Positions 38,301-52,839 of a stretch of DNA of 64,000 nucleotides are shown here, in pieces. The stretch is from the NCBI RefSeq assembly GCF_051020955.1, contig NW_027476312.1, positions 1 to 64,000 of the forward strand, in the 5' to 3' direction. The stretch is from Megalopta genalis. Taxonomy: Eukaryota; Arthropoda; Insecta; Hymenoptera; Halictidae. The notes beneath the pieces are model-generated. The model did not search any database. It was not told the DNA's origin and saw only the letters and a list, made by a program, of their open reading frames with translations. A program made the position numbers and the translations under genes. The first letter of the stretch is position 1. Every line of letters begins with the position of its first letter.

Positions 38301-41300
38301 AAAATTCATGCGAAACATATGGTTTAGATATAAGTACTTGTGATATACATAATTTAGCTTCAACTGCATGCGAAACAAACGAGTTAGCTTCAAATTCAAG
38401 CGAACACATGATTTAGCTTCAAACTCATGCGAAGCACACGGTTAAGCTTAATATTCATGCATAACAAATGGTTCAGCTTAAAATACTCGTGATATACATG
38501 ATTTATCTTCAAATGCAGGCGAAACAAACGAGTTAGCTTCAAATCCATGCGATACACATGATTTTGCTTCAAATCAATGATAAGTAGAAGGCTTAGGTTC
38601 AAGTCCATGCGAAAGACATAATTTTGTTCAAATCAATGCGAAGTAGAAGGCTTATCTTCAAATCCATGCGAAACAAATGGTTTAGCTTTAAATACTTGTG
38701 ATATAAATGATTTAGCTTCAAACGCAAACGAAACAAACGAGTTAGCTTCAAATCCTAGCGAAACACATGATCTAGTTTCAAATCAATGAGATGTAGAAGG
38801 CTTAGCTACAAATACATGAGAAACAAATGATTTATCTTCAGATAATTGCGATGTAAGTGATATAGCTTCAAATGCAGGCGAAAAAATCGAGTTAACTTCA
38901 AAACAATGCGAACTAGAAGGCTTATCTTCAAATCCATGCGAAACAAATGATTTATCTTCAGATAATTGCGATATAAGTGATATAGCTTGAAATTAAGGCG
39001 GGACAATCGAGTTAGCTTCAAATTAATGCGAAGTAGAAGGCTTTTATTCAAACCCATGCCAGACGAATGTTTTAGCTTCAAATACTTGTGATATACATGA
39101 TTTAGCTTCAAACGCAAACGAAACAAACGAGTTAGCATCAAATCCTAGCGAAACACATGATCTAGTTTCAAATCAATGAGATGTAGAAGGCTTAGCTACA
39201 AATACATGAGAAACAAATGATTTATCTTGAGATAATTGCGATGTAAGTGATATAGCTTCAAATGCAGGCGAAACAATCGAGTTAACTTCAAAACAATGCG
39301 AACTAGAAGGCTTATCTTCAAATCCATCCGAAACAAATGGTTTAGCTTTAAATACTTGTGATATACATGATTCAGCTCCAATTGCAGACGAATCAGACGA
39401 GTTAGCTTCAAATCCATGGGATACACATGATTTAGCTTCATATCAATGCGAAGTAGAAGGCTTATCTTCGAATCCATCCGAAACAAATGGTTTAGCTTCA
39501 AATACTCGTGATATACATGATTTATCTTCAAATGCAGGCGAAACAAACGAGTTAGCTTCAAATCCATGCGATACACATGATTTAGCTTCAAATCAATGCG
39601 AAGTAAGAGGCTTAGCTTCAAATACATGCGAAACAAATGATTTATCTTCAGATAATTGCGATATAAGTGATATAGCTTGAAATTAAGGCGGGACAATCGA
39701 GTTAGCTTCAAATTAATGCGAAGTAGAAGGCTTATATTCAAACCCATGCGAGACAAATGTTTTAGCTTCAAATACTTGTGATATACATGATTTAGTTTCA
39801 AATGCAGGCGAAACAAACGAGTTAGCTTCAAATCCAAGCGAAACACATGATCTAGCTTCAAATCAATGCTAAGTAGAAGGCTTAGGTACAAGTCCATGCG
39901 AAAGACATAATTTTGTTCAAATCAATGCGAAGTAGAAGGCTTATCTTCAAATCCATGCGAAACAAATGGTTTAGCTTTAAATACTTATGATATACATGAT
40001 TTAGCTTCAAACGCAGACGAAACAAACGAGTTAGCTTCAAATCCTAGCGAAACACATGATCTAGTTTCAAATCAATGAGATGTAGAAGGCTTAGCTACAA
40101 ATACATGAGAAACAAATGATTTATCTTGAGATAATTGCGATGTAAGTGATATAGCTTCAAATGCAGGTGAAACAATCGAGTTAACTTCAAAACAATGCGA
40201 ACTAGACGGCTTATCTTCAAATCCATGCGAAACAAATGTTTTAGCTTCAAATACTTGTGATATACATGATTTAGTTTCAAATGCAGGCGAAACAAACGAG
40301 TTAGATTCCAATCCATGCGATACACATGATTTAGTTTCAAATCAATGCGAAGTAGGAGGCTTATCTTCAAATCCATGCGAAACAAATGGTTTAGCTTCAA
40401 ATACTCGTGATATACATGATTTAGCTTCAAATGCAGACGAAACAAACGAGTTAGCTTCAAATCCATGGTAAGTAGAAGGCTTAGCTTCAAGTCCATGCGA
40501 AAGACATAATTTTGTTCAAATGAATGCGAAGTAGAAGTTTTATCTTCAAATCCATGCGAAACAAATTGTTTAGCTTTAAATACTTGTGATATAAATGATT
40601 TAGCTTCAAACGCAAACGAAACAAACGAGTTAGCTTCAAATCCTAGCGAAACACATGATCTAGTTTCAAATCAATGAGATGTAGAAGGCTTAGCTACAAA
40701 TACATGAGAAACAAATGATTTATCTTCAGATAATTGCGATGTAAGTGATATAGCTTCAAATGCAGGCGAAAAAATCGAGTTAACTTCAAAACAATGCGAA
40801 CTAGAAGGCTTATCTTCAAATCCATGCGAAACAAATGATTTATCTTCAGATAATTGCGATATAAGTGATATAGCTTGAAATTAAGGCGGGACAATCGAGT
40901 TAGCTTCAAATTAATGCGAAGTAGAAGGCTTTTATTCAAACCCATGCCAGACAAATGTTTTAGCTTCAAATACTTGTGATATACATGATTTAGTTTCAAA
41001 TGCAGACGAAACAAACGAGTTAGCATCAAATCCTAGCGAAACACATGATCTAGTTTCAAATCAATGAGATGTAGAAGGCTTAGCTACAAATACGTGAGAA
41101 ACAAATGATTTATCTTGAGATAATTGCGATGTAAGTGATATAGCTTCAAATGCAGGCGAAACAATCGAGTTAACTTCAAAACAATGCGAACTAGAAGGCT
41201 TATCTTCAAATCCATCCGAAACAAATGGTTTAGCTTTAAATACTTGTGATATACATGATTCAGCTCCAATTGCAGACGAATCAGACGAGTTAGCTTCAAA

Positions 41301-41770
41301 TCCATGGGATACACATGATTTAGCTTCATATCAATGCGAAGTAGAAGGCTTATCTTCGAATCCATCCGAAACAAATGGTTTAGCTTCAAATACTCGTGAT
41401 ATACATGATTTATCTTCAAATGCAGGCGAAACAAACGAGTTAGCTTCAAATCCATGCGATACACATGATTTAGCTTCAAATCAATGCGAAGTAAGACTCT
41501 TAGCTTCAAATACATGCGAAACAAATGATTTATCTTCAGATAATTGCGATATAAGTGATATAGCTTGAAATTAAGGCGGGACAATCGAGTTAGCTTCAAA
41601 TTAATGCGAAGTAGAAGGCTTATATTCAAACCCATGCGAGACAAATGTTTTAGCTTCAAATACTTGTGATATACATGATTTAGTTTCAAATGCAGGCGAA
41701 ACAAACGAGTTAGCTTCAAATCCAAGCGAAACACATGATCTAGCTTCAAATCAATGCTAAGTAGAAGGCT
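34485..41770 (+). repeat. 7.3-kb copy of 19.015-26.3 kb, with M block copy 4
   Basis: Constant shift of 15,470, checked at 19033/34503, 20483/35953, 22003/37473, 22926/38396, 23726/39196, 24602/40072, 25224/40694 and 25614/41084. Many private marks of the 19-26 kb segment are kept ('agattcaaatactcg', 'aaacatgtagg', 'gcgaagcacacgg', 'cttaggtacaag', 'tacgtgagaaac', 'gtaagactc'). One difference is 'cttcaaacgcaaacg' near 39108 where the source has 'tttcaaatgcagacg'. That looks like gene conversion from a neighbouring unit. Confidence 0.92.
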
Positions 41771-43050
41771 TAGGTTCAAGTCCATGCGAAAGACATAATT
41801 TTGTTCAAATCAATGCGAAGTAGAAGGCTTATCTTCAAATCCATGCGAAACAAATGGTTTAGCTTTAAATACTTATGATATACATGATTTAGCTTCAAAC
41901 GCAGACGAAACAAACGAGTTAGCTTCAAATCCTAGCGAAACACATGATCTAGTTTCAAATCAATGAGATGTAGAAGGCTTAGCTACAAATACATGAGAAA
42001 CAAATGATTTATCTTGAGATAATTGCGATGTAAGTGATATAGCTTCAAATGCAGGTGAAACAATCGAGTTAACTTCAAAACAATGCGAACTAGACGGCTT
42101 ATCTTCAAATCCATGCGAAACAAATGTTTTAGCTTCAAATACTTGTGATATACATGATTTAGTTTCAAATGCAGGCGAAACAAACGAGTTAGATTCCAAT
42201 CCATGCGATACACATGATTTAGTTTCAAATCAATGCGAAGTAGGAGGCTTATCTTCAAATCCATGCGAAACAAATGGTTTAGCTTCAAATACTCGTGATA
42301 TACATGATTTAGCTTCAAATGCAGACGAAACAAACGAGTTAGCTTCAAATCCATGGTAAGTAGAAGGCTTAGCTTCAAGTCCATGCGAAAGACATAATTT
42401 TGTTCAAATGAATGCGAAGTAGAAGTTTTATCTTCAAATCCATGCGAAACAAATTGTTTAGCTTTACATACTTGTGATATACATGATTTAGCTTCAAACG
42501 CAAACGAAACAAACGAGTTAGCTTCAAATCCTAGCGAAACACATGATCTAGTTTCAAATCAATGAGAAGTAGAAGGCTTAGCTACAAATACATGAGAAAC
42601 AAATGATTTATCTTCAGATAATTGCGATGTAAGTGATATAGCTTCAAATGCAGGCGAAACAATCGAGTTAACTTCAAAACAATGCGAACTAGAAGGCTTA
42701 TCTTCAAATCCATGCGAAACAAATGGTTTAGCTTCAAATACTTGCGAATCTAAGTGATATAGCTTCAACTGAATGCGAAACAAACGAGTTAGCTTCAAAT
42801 CCATGCGATACATTTGATTTAGCTTCAAATCAATGCGAAGTAGAAGGCTTAGCTTCAAGTCCATGCGAAAGACATAATTTTGCTTCAAATCATTGCGAAG
42901 TAGAAGGTTTAGCAAAACATCCATACGAATCAAATGGTTTAGCTTCAAATACTTGTGATATACATGATTCAGCTCCAAATGCAGGCGACACAAACGAGGT
43001 AGCTTCAAATCCATGCGATACACATGATTTAGCTTCAGATCAATGCGAAG
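38914..43050 (+). repeat. 4,137-bp tandem duplication, copy 1
   Basis: Direct duplicate of 43051-47187, checked at 39196/43333, 40072/44209, 40694/44831, 41084/45221, 41960/46097, 41983/46120 and 42559/46696. The start is set from the novel junction at 43051-43074. The length is 138 units minus 3 bp. Base-level agreement is very high: the same private marks appear in both copies, including 'cttcaaacgcaaacg' and 'gtaagactc'. Confidence 0.93.
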
Positions 43051-46000
43051 TAGAAGGCTTATCTTCAAATCCATGCGAAACAAATGATTTATCTTCAGAT
43101 AATTGCGATATAAGTGATATAGCTTGAAATTAAGGCGGGACAATCGAGTTAGCTTCAAATTAATGCGAAGTAGAAGGCTTTTATTCAAACCCATGCCAGA
43201 CGAATGTTTTAGCTTCAAATACTTGTGATATACATGATTTAGCTTCAAACGCAAACGAAACAAACGAGTTAGCATCAAATCCTAGCGAAACACATGATCT
43301 AGTTTCAAATCAATGAGATGTAGAAGGCTTAGCTACAAATACATGAGAAACAAATGATTTATCTTGAGATAATTGCGATGTAAGTGATATAGCTTCAAAT
43401 GCAGGCGAAACAATCGAGTTAACTTCAAAACAATGCGAACTAGAAGGCTTATCTTCAAATCCATCCGAAACAAATGGTTTAGCTTTAAATACTTGTGATA
43501 TACATGATTCAGCTCCAATTGCAGACGAATCAGACGAGTTAGCTTCAAATCCATGGGATACACATGATTTAGCTTCATATCAATGCGAAGTAGAAGGCTT
43601 ATCTTCGAATCCATCCGAAACAAATGGTTTAGCTTCAAATACTCGTGATATACATGATTTATCTTCAAATGCAGGCGAAACAAACGAGTTAGCTTCAAAT
43701 CCATGCGATACACATGATTTAGCTTCAAATCAATGCGAAGTAAGAGGCTTAGCTTCAAATACATGCGAAACAAATGATTTATCTTCAGATAATTGCGATA
43801 TAAGTGATATAGCTTGAAATTAAGGCGGGACAATCGAGTTAGCTTCAAATTAATGCGAAGTAGAAGGCTTATATTCAAACCCATGCGAGACAAATGTTTT
43901 AGCTTCAAATACTTGTGATATACATGATTTAGTTTCAAATGCAGGCGAAACAAACGAGTTAGCTTCAAATCCAAGCGAAACACATGATCTAGCTTCAAAT
44001 CAATGCTAAGTAGAAGGCTTAGGTACAAGTCCATGCGAAAGACATAATTTTGTTCAAATCAATGCGAAGTAGAAGGCTTATCTTCAAATCCATGCGAAAC
44101 AAATGGTTTAGCTTTAAATACTTATGATATACATGATTTAGCTTCAAACGCAGACGAAACAAACGAGTTAGCTTCAAATCCTAGCGAAACACATGATCTA
44201 GTTTCAAATCAATGAGATGTAGAAGGCTTAGCTACAAATACATGAGAAACAAATGATTTATCTTGAGATAATTGCGATGTAAGTGATATAGCTTCAAATG
44301 CAGGTGAAACAATCGAGTTAACTTCAAAACAATGCGAACTAGACGGCTTATCTTCAAATCCATGCGAAACAAATGTTTTAGCTTCAAATACTTGTGATAT
44401 ACATGATTTAGTTTCAAATGCAGGCGAAACAAACGAGTTAGATTCCAATCCATGCGATACACATGATTTAGTTTCAAATCAATGCGAAGTAGGAGGCTTA
44501 TCTTCAAATCCATGCGAAACAAATGGTTTAGCTTCAAATACTCGTGATATACATGATTTAGCTTCAAATGCAGACGAAACAAACGAGTTAGCTTCAAATC
44601 CATGGTAAGTAGAAGGCTTAGCTTCAAGTCCATGCGAAAGACATAATTTTGTTCAAATGAATGCGAAGTAGAAGTTTTATCTTCAAATCCATGCGAAACA
44701 AATTGTTTAGCTTTAAATACTTGTGATATAAATGATTTAGCTTCAAACGCAAACGAAACAAACGAGTTAGCTTCAAATCCTAGCGAAACACATGATCTAG
44801 TTTCAAATCAATGAGATGTAGAAGGCTTAGCTACAAATACATGAGAAACAAATGATTTATCTTCAGATAATTGCGATGTAAGTGATATAGCTTCAAATGC
44901 AGGCGAAAAAATCGAGTTAACTTCAAAACAATGCGAACTAGAAGGCTTATCTTCAAATCCATGCGAAACAAATGATTTATCTTCAGATAATTGCGATATA
45001 AGTGATATAGCTTGAAATTAAGGCGGGACAATCGAGTTAGCTTCAAATTAATGCGAAGTAGAAGGCTTTTATTCAAACCCATGCCAGACAAATGTTTTAG
45101 CTTCAAATACTTGTGATATACATGATTTAGTTTCAAATGCAGACGAAACAAACGAGTTAGCATCAAATCCTAGCGAAACACATGATCTAGTTTCAAATCA
45201 ATGAGATGTAGAAGGCTTAGCTACAAATACGTGAGAAACAAATGATTTATCTTGAGATAATTGCGATGTAAGTGATATAGCTTCAAATGCAGGCGAAACA
45301 ATCGAGTTAACTTCAAAACAATGCGAACTAGAAGGCTTATCTTCAAATCCATCCGAAACAAATGGTTTAGCTTTAAATACTTGTGATATACATGATTCAG
45401 CTCCAATTGCAGACGAATCAGACGAGTTAGCTTCAAATCCATGGGATACACATGATTTAGCTTCATATCAATGCGAAGTAGAAGGCTTATCTTCGAATCC
45501 ATCCGAAACAAATGGTTTAGCTTCAAATACTCGTGATATACATGATTTATCTTCAAATGCAGGCGAAACAAACGAGTTAGCTTCAAATCCATGCGATACA
45601 CATGATTTAGCTTCAAATCAATGCGAAGTAAGACTCTTAGCTTCAAATACATGCGAAACAAATGATTTATCTTCAGATAATTGCGATATAAGTGATATAG
45701 CTTGAAATTAAGGCGGGACAATCGAGTTAGCTTCAAATTAATGCGAAGTAGAAGGCTTATATTCAAACCCATGCGAGACAAATGTTTTAGCTTCAAATAC
45801 TTGTGATATACATGATTTAGTTTCAAATGCAGGCGAAACAAACGAGTTAGCTTCAAATCCAAGCGAAACACATGATCTAGCTTCAAATCAATGCTAAGTA
45901 GAAGGCTTAGGTTCAAGTCCATGCGAAAGACATAATTTTGTTCAAATCAATGCGAAGTAGAAGGCTTATCTTCAAATCCATGCGAAACAAATGGTTTAGC

Positions 46001-47187
46001 TTTAAATACTTATGATATACATGATTTAGCTTCAAACGCAGACGAAACAAACGAGTTAGCTTCAAATCCTAGCGAAACACATGATCTAGTTTCAAATCAA
46101 TGAGATGTAGAAGGCTTAGCTACAAATACATGAGAAACAAATGATTTATCTTGAGATAATTGCGATGTAAGTGATATAGCTTCAAATGCAGGTGAAACAA
46201 TCGAGTTAACTTCAAAACAATGCGAACTAGACGGCTTATCTTCAAATCCATGCGAAACAAATGTTTTAGCTTCAAATACTTGTGATATACATGATTTAGT
46301 TTCAAATGCAGGCGAAACAAACGAGTTAGATTCCAATCCATGCGATACACATGATTTAGTTTCAAATCAATGCGAAGTAGGAGGCTTATCTTCAAATCCA
46401 TGCGAAACAAATGGTTTAGCTTCAAATACTCGTGATATACATGATTTAGCTTCAAATGCAGACGAAACAAACGAGTTAGCTTCAAATCCATGGTAAGTAG
46501 AAGGCTTAGCTTCAAGTCCATGCGAAAGACATAATTTTGTTCAAATGAATGCGAAGTAGAAGTTTTATCTTCAAATCCATGCGAAACAAATTGTTTAGCT
46601 TTACATACTTGTGATATACATGATTTAGCTTCAAACGCAAACGAAACAAACGAGTTAGCTTCAAATCCTAGCGAAACACATGATCTAGTTTCAAATCAAT
46701 GAGAAGTAGAAGGCTTAGCTACAAATACATGAGAAACAAATGATTTATCTTCAGATAATTGCGATGTAAGTGATATAGCTTCAAATGCAGGCGAAACAAT
46801 CGAGTTAACTTCAAAACAATGCGAACTAGAAGGCTTATCTTCAAATCCATGCGAAACAAATGGTTTAGCTTCAAATACTTGCGAATCTAAGTGATATAGC
46901 TTCAACTGAATGCGAAACAAACGAGTTAGCTTCAAATCCATGCGATACATTTGATTTAGCTTCAAATCAATGCGAAGTAGAAGGCTTAGCTTCAAGTCCA
47001 TGCGAAAGACATAATTTTGCTTCAAATCATTGCGAAGTAGAAGGTTTAGCAAAACATCCATACGAATCAAATGGTTTAGCTTCAAATACTTGTGATATAC
47101 ATGATTCAGCTCCAAATGCAGGCGACACAAACGAGGTAGCTTCAAATCCATGCGATACACATGATTTAGCTTCAGATCAATGCGAAG
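43051..47187 (+). repeat. 4,137-bp tandem duplication, copy 2
   Basis: This is the second copy. Left of it the sequence follows 26.5-27.0 kb type up to g at 43050; from g at 43075 it follows 38.94 kb type. The 24 bases between fit both parents. The resulting superunit is a hybrid and makes a 239-codon antisense ORF (42559-43278) found nowhere else. At the end of this copy the sequence continues as in 27.0 kb ('aatccatccgaaac' near 47210), as expected for an unequal exchange. Confidence 0.93.
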
Positions 47188-50100
47188 TAGAAGGCTTATC
47201 TTCAAATCCATCCGAAACAAATGTTTTAGCTTCAAATACTCGTGATATACATGACTTAGCTTCAAATGCAGGCGAAACAAACGAGTTAGCTTCAAATCCA
47301 AGCTAAACACATGATCTAGCTGCAAATCAATGCGAAGTAGAAGTCTTAGCTTCAAGTAGATGCGAAAGACATAATTTTGTTCAAATCAATGCGAAGTAGA
47401 AGATTTAGCTACAAATCCATACGAATCAAATGGTTTAGCTTCAAATACATGTGATATAAATGATTTAGCTTCAAATGCAGGCGAAACAAATGGTTTAGCT
47501 TCAAATACTTGCGAATCTAAGTGATATAGCTTCAACTGAATGCGAAGCAATCGAGTTAGCTTCAAATCCATGCGATACATTTGATTTAGCTTCAAATCAA
47601 TGCGAAGTAGAAGGCTTAGCTTCAAGTCCATGCGAAAGACATAATTTTGCTTCAAATCATTGCGAAGTAGAAGATTTAGCAACATATCCATACGAATCAA
47701 ATGGTTTAGCTTCAAATACTTGTGATATACATGATTCAGCTCCAAATGCAGGCGACACAAACGAGGTAGCTTCAAATCCATGCGATACACATGATTTAGC
47801 TTCAAATCAATGCGAAGTAGAAGGCTTATCTTCAAATCCATCCGAAACAAATGTTTTAGCTTCAAATACTCGTGATTTACATGACTTAGCTTCAAATGCA
47901 GGCGAAACAAACGAGTTAGCTTCAAATCCAAGCTATACACATGATCTAGCTTCAAATCAATGCGAAGTAGAAGTCTTAGCTTCAAGTACATGCGAAAGAC
48001 ATAATTTTGTTCAAATCAATGCGAAGTAGAAGATTTAGCTACAAATCCATACGAAACAATTGGTTTAGCTTCAAATACTTGTGATATAAGTGATATAGCT
48101 TCAACTGCATGCGAAACAAACGAGTTATCTTCAAATCCATGCGGAACACATGATTTAGCTTCCAATCAATGCGAAGTAGAAGGCTTATCTTCAAATCCAT
48201 CCGAAACAAATTGTTTAGCTTGAAATACTCGTGATATACATGATTTAGCTTCAAATGCAGGCGAAACAAACGAGTTCGCCTCAAATCGATGGCAAACACA
48301 CGATTTAGCTTCAAATCAATGCGACGTAGAAGTCTTAGCTTCAAATCGATCCGAGTCAAATGGTTTAGCTTCAAATACTTGTGATATACATGATTTAGAT
48401 TCAGCTGCATGCGGAACAAACGATTTAGCGTCACACCCAAGGGAAACACATGATTTAACTTCAAATCAATGCCAAGTAGAAGCCTTAGCTTCAAATCAAT
48501 GCGAAACAAATGGTTTAGCTTCAAATATTTGCGATATACATGATTTAGCTTCAAATGCAGGCGAAACAAACGAGTTAGCTTCAAATCCATTCGAAACACA
48601 GGATTTAGTTACAAATTCATTCGAAACACATGGTTTAGCATAATATTCATGCAAACAAGTGGTTTATCTTCCAATACTTGTGACATACATAATTCAGCTT
48701 CAAATCCAGGCGAAAGAAACGGGTTAGCTTCAAATGCAGGCGAAACAAATGGTTTAGCTTCAAATACTTGCGAATCTAAGTGATATAGCTTCAACTGAAT
48801 GCGAAACAAACGAGTTAGCTTCAAATCCATGCGATACATTGGATTTAGCTTCAAATCAATGCAAAGTAGAAGGCTTAGCTTCAAGTCCATGCGAAAGACA
48901 TAATTTTGCTTCAAATCATTGCGAAGTAGAAGATTTAGCAACATATCCATACGAATCAAATGGTTTAGCTTCAAATACTTGTGATATACATGATTCAGCT
49001 CCAAATGCAGGCGACACAAACGAGGTAGCTTCAAATCCATGCGAAACACATGATCTAGTTTCAAATCAATGAGAAGTAGAAGGCTTAGCTACAAATACAT
49101 GAGAAACAAATGATTTATCTTCAGATAATTGCGATGTAAGTGATATAGCTTCAAATGCAGGCGAAACAATCGAGTTAACTTCAAAACAATGCGAACTAGA
49201 AGGCTTATCTTCAAATCCATGCGAAACAAATGTTTTAGCTTCAAATACTTGTGATATACATGATTTAGTTTCAAATGCAGGCGAAACAAACGAGTTAGAT
49301 TCCAATCCATGCGATACACATGATTTAGTTTCAAATCAATTCGAAGTAGGAGGCTTAACTTCAAATCCATGCGAAACAAATGTTTTAGCCTCAAATACTC
49401 GTGATATACATGACTTAGCTTCAAATGCAGACGAAACAAACGAGTTAGCTTCAAATCCAAGCTAAACACATGATCTAGCTTCAAATCAATGCGAAGTAGA
49501 AGTCTTAGCTGCAAGTACATGCGAAAGACAAAATTTTGTTCAAATCAATGCGAAGTAGAAGATTTAGCTACAAATCCATACGAATCAAATGGTTTAGCTT
49601 CAAATACATGTGATATAAATGATTTAGCTTCAAATGCAGGCTAAACAAATGGTTTAGCTTCAAATACTTGCGAATCTAAGTGATATAGCTTCAAATAAAT
49701 GAGAAACAAACGAGTTAGCTTCAATTCCATGCGATACATTTGATTTAGCTTCAAATCAATGCGAAGTAGAAGGATTAGCTTCAAGTCCATGCGAAACACA
49801 TAATTTTGCTTCAAATCATTGCGAAGTAGAAGATTTAGCAACATATCCATACGAATCAAATGGTTTAGCTTCAAATACTTGTGATATACATGGTTCAGCT
49901 CCAAATGCAGGCGACACAAACGAGTTAGCTTCAAATCCATGCGAAGTAGAAGGATTAGCTTCTAATACATGCGAAACAAATGAGTTAGCTTCAAATCCAA
50001 GCGAAACACATGATTTAGCTTCAAATCAATGCGAAGTTGAAGGCTTAGCTTCAAACCCATGCGAATCGAATGCTTTGGCTTCAAATACTTGTGATATACA

Positions 50101-52839
50101 TGATTTACCTTCAACTGCATGTGAAACAAACGTGTTAGCTTCAAATTCAAGCGAAAGATATGATTCAGCTTGAAATGAATGCGAAGTAGAATGCTGAGCT
50201 TCAAATCCATGCGAAACAATTGGTTTAGCTTCAAATACTTGTGATATGTGATATAGCTTCAACTGCATGCGAAACAAACGAGTTATCTTCAAATCCATGC
50301 GGAACACATGATTTAGCTTCAAATCAATGCGAAGTAGAAGGCTTATCTTCAAATCCATCCGAAACAAATTGTTTAGCTTGAAATACTCGTGATATACATG
50401 ATTTAGCTTCAAATGCAGGCGAAACAAACGAGTTAGCTTCAAATCCATGCGATACACATGATTTAGCTTCAAATCATTACGAAGTAGAAGGCTGATATTC
50501 GAATCCTTACGAAACAAATGGTTTAGCTTCAAATCCTTGTGATATACATGATTTAGGTTCAACAGCGTGCGAACAAACGACTTAGCTACAAATCCATGCG
50601 AAACACATGATTTGGCTTCAAATCAATGCGAATTAGAAGGTTTATCTTCGAATCCATGCGTAACACATGGTTTAGCTTCAAATACCTGTGATAAACATGA
50701 TTTAGCTTCAACTGCATGCGACAGAAACGAATTAGCTCCAAATCCAAGCGAAACACATGATTTAGCTTCAAATCAGTGCGAAGTAGAAGGCTTAGCTTCA
50801 AATCCATGCGCTACGAATGGTTTAGCTTCAAATACTTGTTTTATACATGGTTTAGCTTCAAATCATTACGAAGTAGAAGGCTGATATTCGAGTCCTTACG
50901 AAACAAATGGTTTAGCTTCAAATCCTTATGATATACATGATTCAGCTTCAAATGCATGCGAAACAAACGAGTTAGCTTCAAATCCATGCGATACACATGA
51001 TTTAGCTTCAAATCAATGCGAAGTACATGGCTTGGATTCAAATCCATGTGAAACGAATAGTTTAACTTCAAATACTTGTGAGATACATGATTTAGCTTCA
51101 ACTGCACATGAAACAAACGTGTAGGCTTCAAATTCGAGCGAAACACACGATATAGCTCCAAATCAATGCGATGTAGAAGTTTTAGCTTCAAATCGATGCG
51201 AATCAAGTGATTTAGCTTCAAACACTTTGGATATAAGTGATATAGCTTCAAACGCAGACGAATCAAACGAGTTAGCTTCAAAACCCATGCCATACACATT
51301 ACTTAGCTCCAAATCAGTGCGAGGTAGAAGGCTTAGCTTCAAATCCATGAGAAACAAATGATTTAGGTTCAGACAATTGTGATATAAGTGATATAGCTTC
51401 AGATGCAGGCGAAAAGTACGAGATAGCTTCAAATCCATGCGAAACACATGCTTTAGCTGCAAATCAATGCGATGTAGAAAGTTTAGCATCAAATCCATGC
51501 GAAACAATTGATTTAGATTCAGATACTTGCGATATTAGTGATATAGCTTCAAATGCAGACGAAACAAACGAGTTAGCTTCAAGTCCATGCGAATCACACG
51601 ATTTAGCTTCAAATCAATGCGAAGTAGAAGGCTTAGTTTCAAATCCAAGCGAAGCAAATGGTTTAGTTTCATATACTTGTGATATACATGATTTTGCTTC
51701 AACTGCATGCGAAACTAACCAGGTAGCGTAAAATCCAAGAGAAACACATCATTTAGCTTCAAATTCGTGCGAAGTAGAAGGTTTAGCTTCAAATCTGAAG
51801 CAATCAAATGGTTTAGCTTCAAATACTTGTGATATACATAATTTAGCTTCTACTGCAAGCGAAGCAAACGAGTTAGCTTCAAATCCATGCGATACACATG
51901 ATTTAGCTTGAAATCAATGCGAAGTAGAAGGCTTATCTACAAATCCATGCGAAACAAATGGTTTAGCTTCAAATACTTGTGATATACATGATTTAGCTTC
52001 AAATGCAGGCGAAACAAACGAGTTAGCTTAAAATCTTAGCGAAACACATGATCTAGTATCATATCAATGAGAAGTAGAATGCTTAGCTACAAATACAGGA
52101 GAAACAAATGATTTATCTTCAGATAACTGCGATGTATGTGATATAGTTTCAAATGCTGGCGAAACAATCGAGTTAACTTCGAAACAATGCGATCTAGAAG
52201 GCTTATCTTCAAATCCGTACGAATCAAATGGTTTAGCTTCAAATACTTGTGATATAAGTGATTCAGCTTCAAATGCAGGCGAAGCAAACGAGTTAGCTTC
52301 AAAACCACGCGATACACATGATTTAGCTTCAAATCAATGCGAAGTAGAAGGCTTATCTTCAAATCCATGCGAAACAAATGGTTTAGCTTCAAATACTTGT
52401 GATATAAATGCTTCAACAGCATGCGATCAAACGAGTTAGCTTCCAATCCATGCTAAACACATGATTTAGCTTCAAATTCATTCGAAACACATGGATTAGC
52501 TTAATATTCATGCGAAACAAATGGTTCAGCTTCAAATACTTGTGATATACATGAATCAGCTTCAAATGCAGGCGAAGCAAACGAGTTAGCTTCAAATCCA
52601 TGCGATACACATGATTTATCTTCAAATCAATGCGAAGTAGAAGGCTTATCTTCAAATCCATGCGAAACAAATGGTTTAGCTTCAAATACTTGTGATATAA
52701 ATGCTTCAACAGCATGCGATCAAACGAGTCAGCTTCCAATCCAAGCGAAACACATGATTTAGCTTCAAATTCATTCGAAACACGTGGTTCAGCTTAATAT
52801 TCATGCGAAACAAATGGTTCAGCTTCAAATAAATGTGAC
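46505..52839 (+). repeat. 6.3-kb copy of 26.3-32.63 kb, with R copy 2 and M copy 5
   Basis: Constant shift of 20,206, checked at 26490/46696, 27180/47386, 27833/48039, 28403/48609, 28860/49066, 29756/49962, 30361/50567, 31881/52087 and 32207/52413. Differences are few, for example 'gagttcgcctc' near 48274 and 'gatgtatgtgat' near 52131. The match stops at c 52839, where a 268-bp deletion relative to the 32.6-kb copy begins. Confidence 0.92.

Noticed and set aside
34485..47187. Assembly artefact as the explanation of the near-identical blocks
   Set aside because: It cannot be excluded without reads. However, the copies carry scattered private differences and clean hybrid junctions, which fit real duplication better than a simple mis-join.
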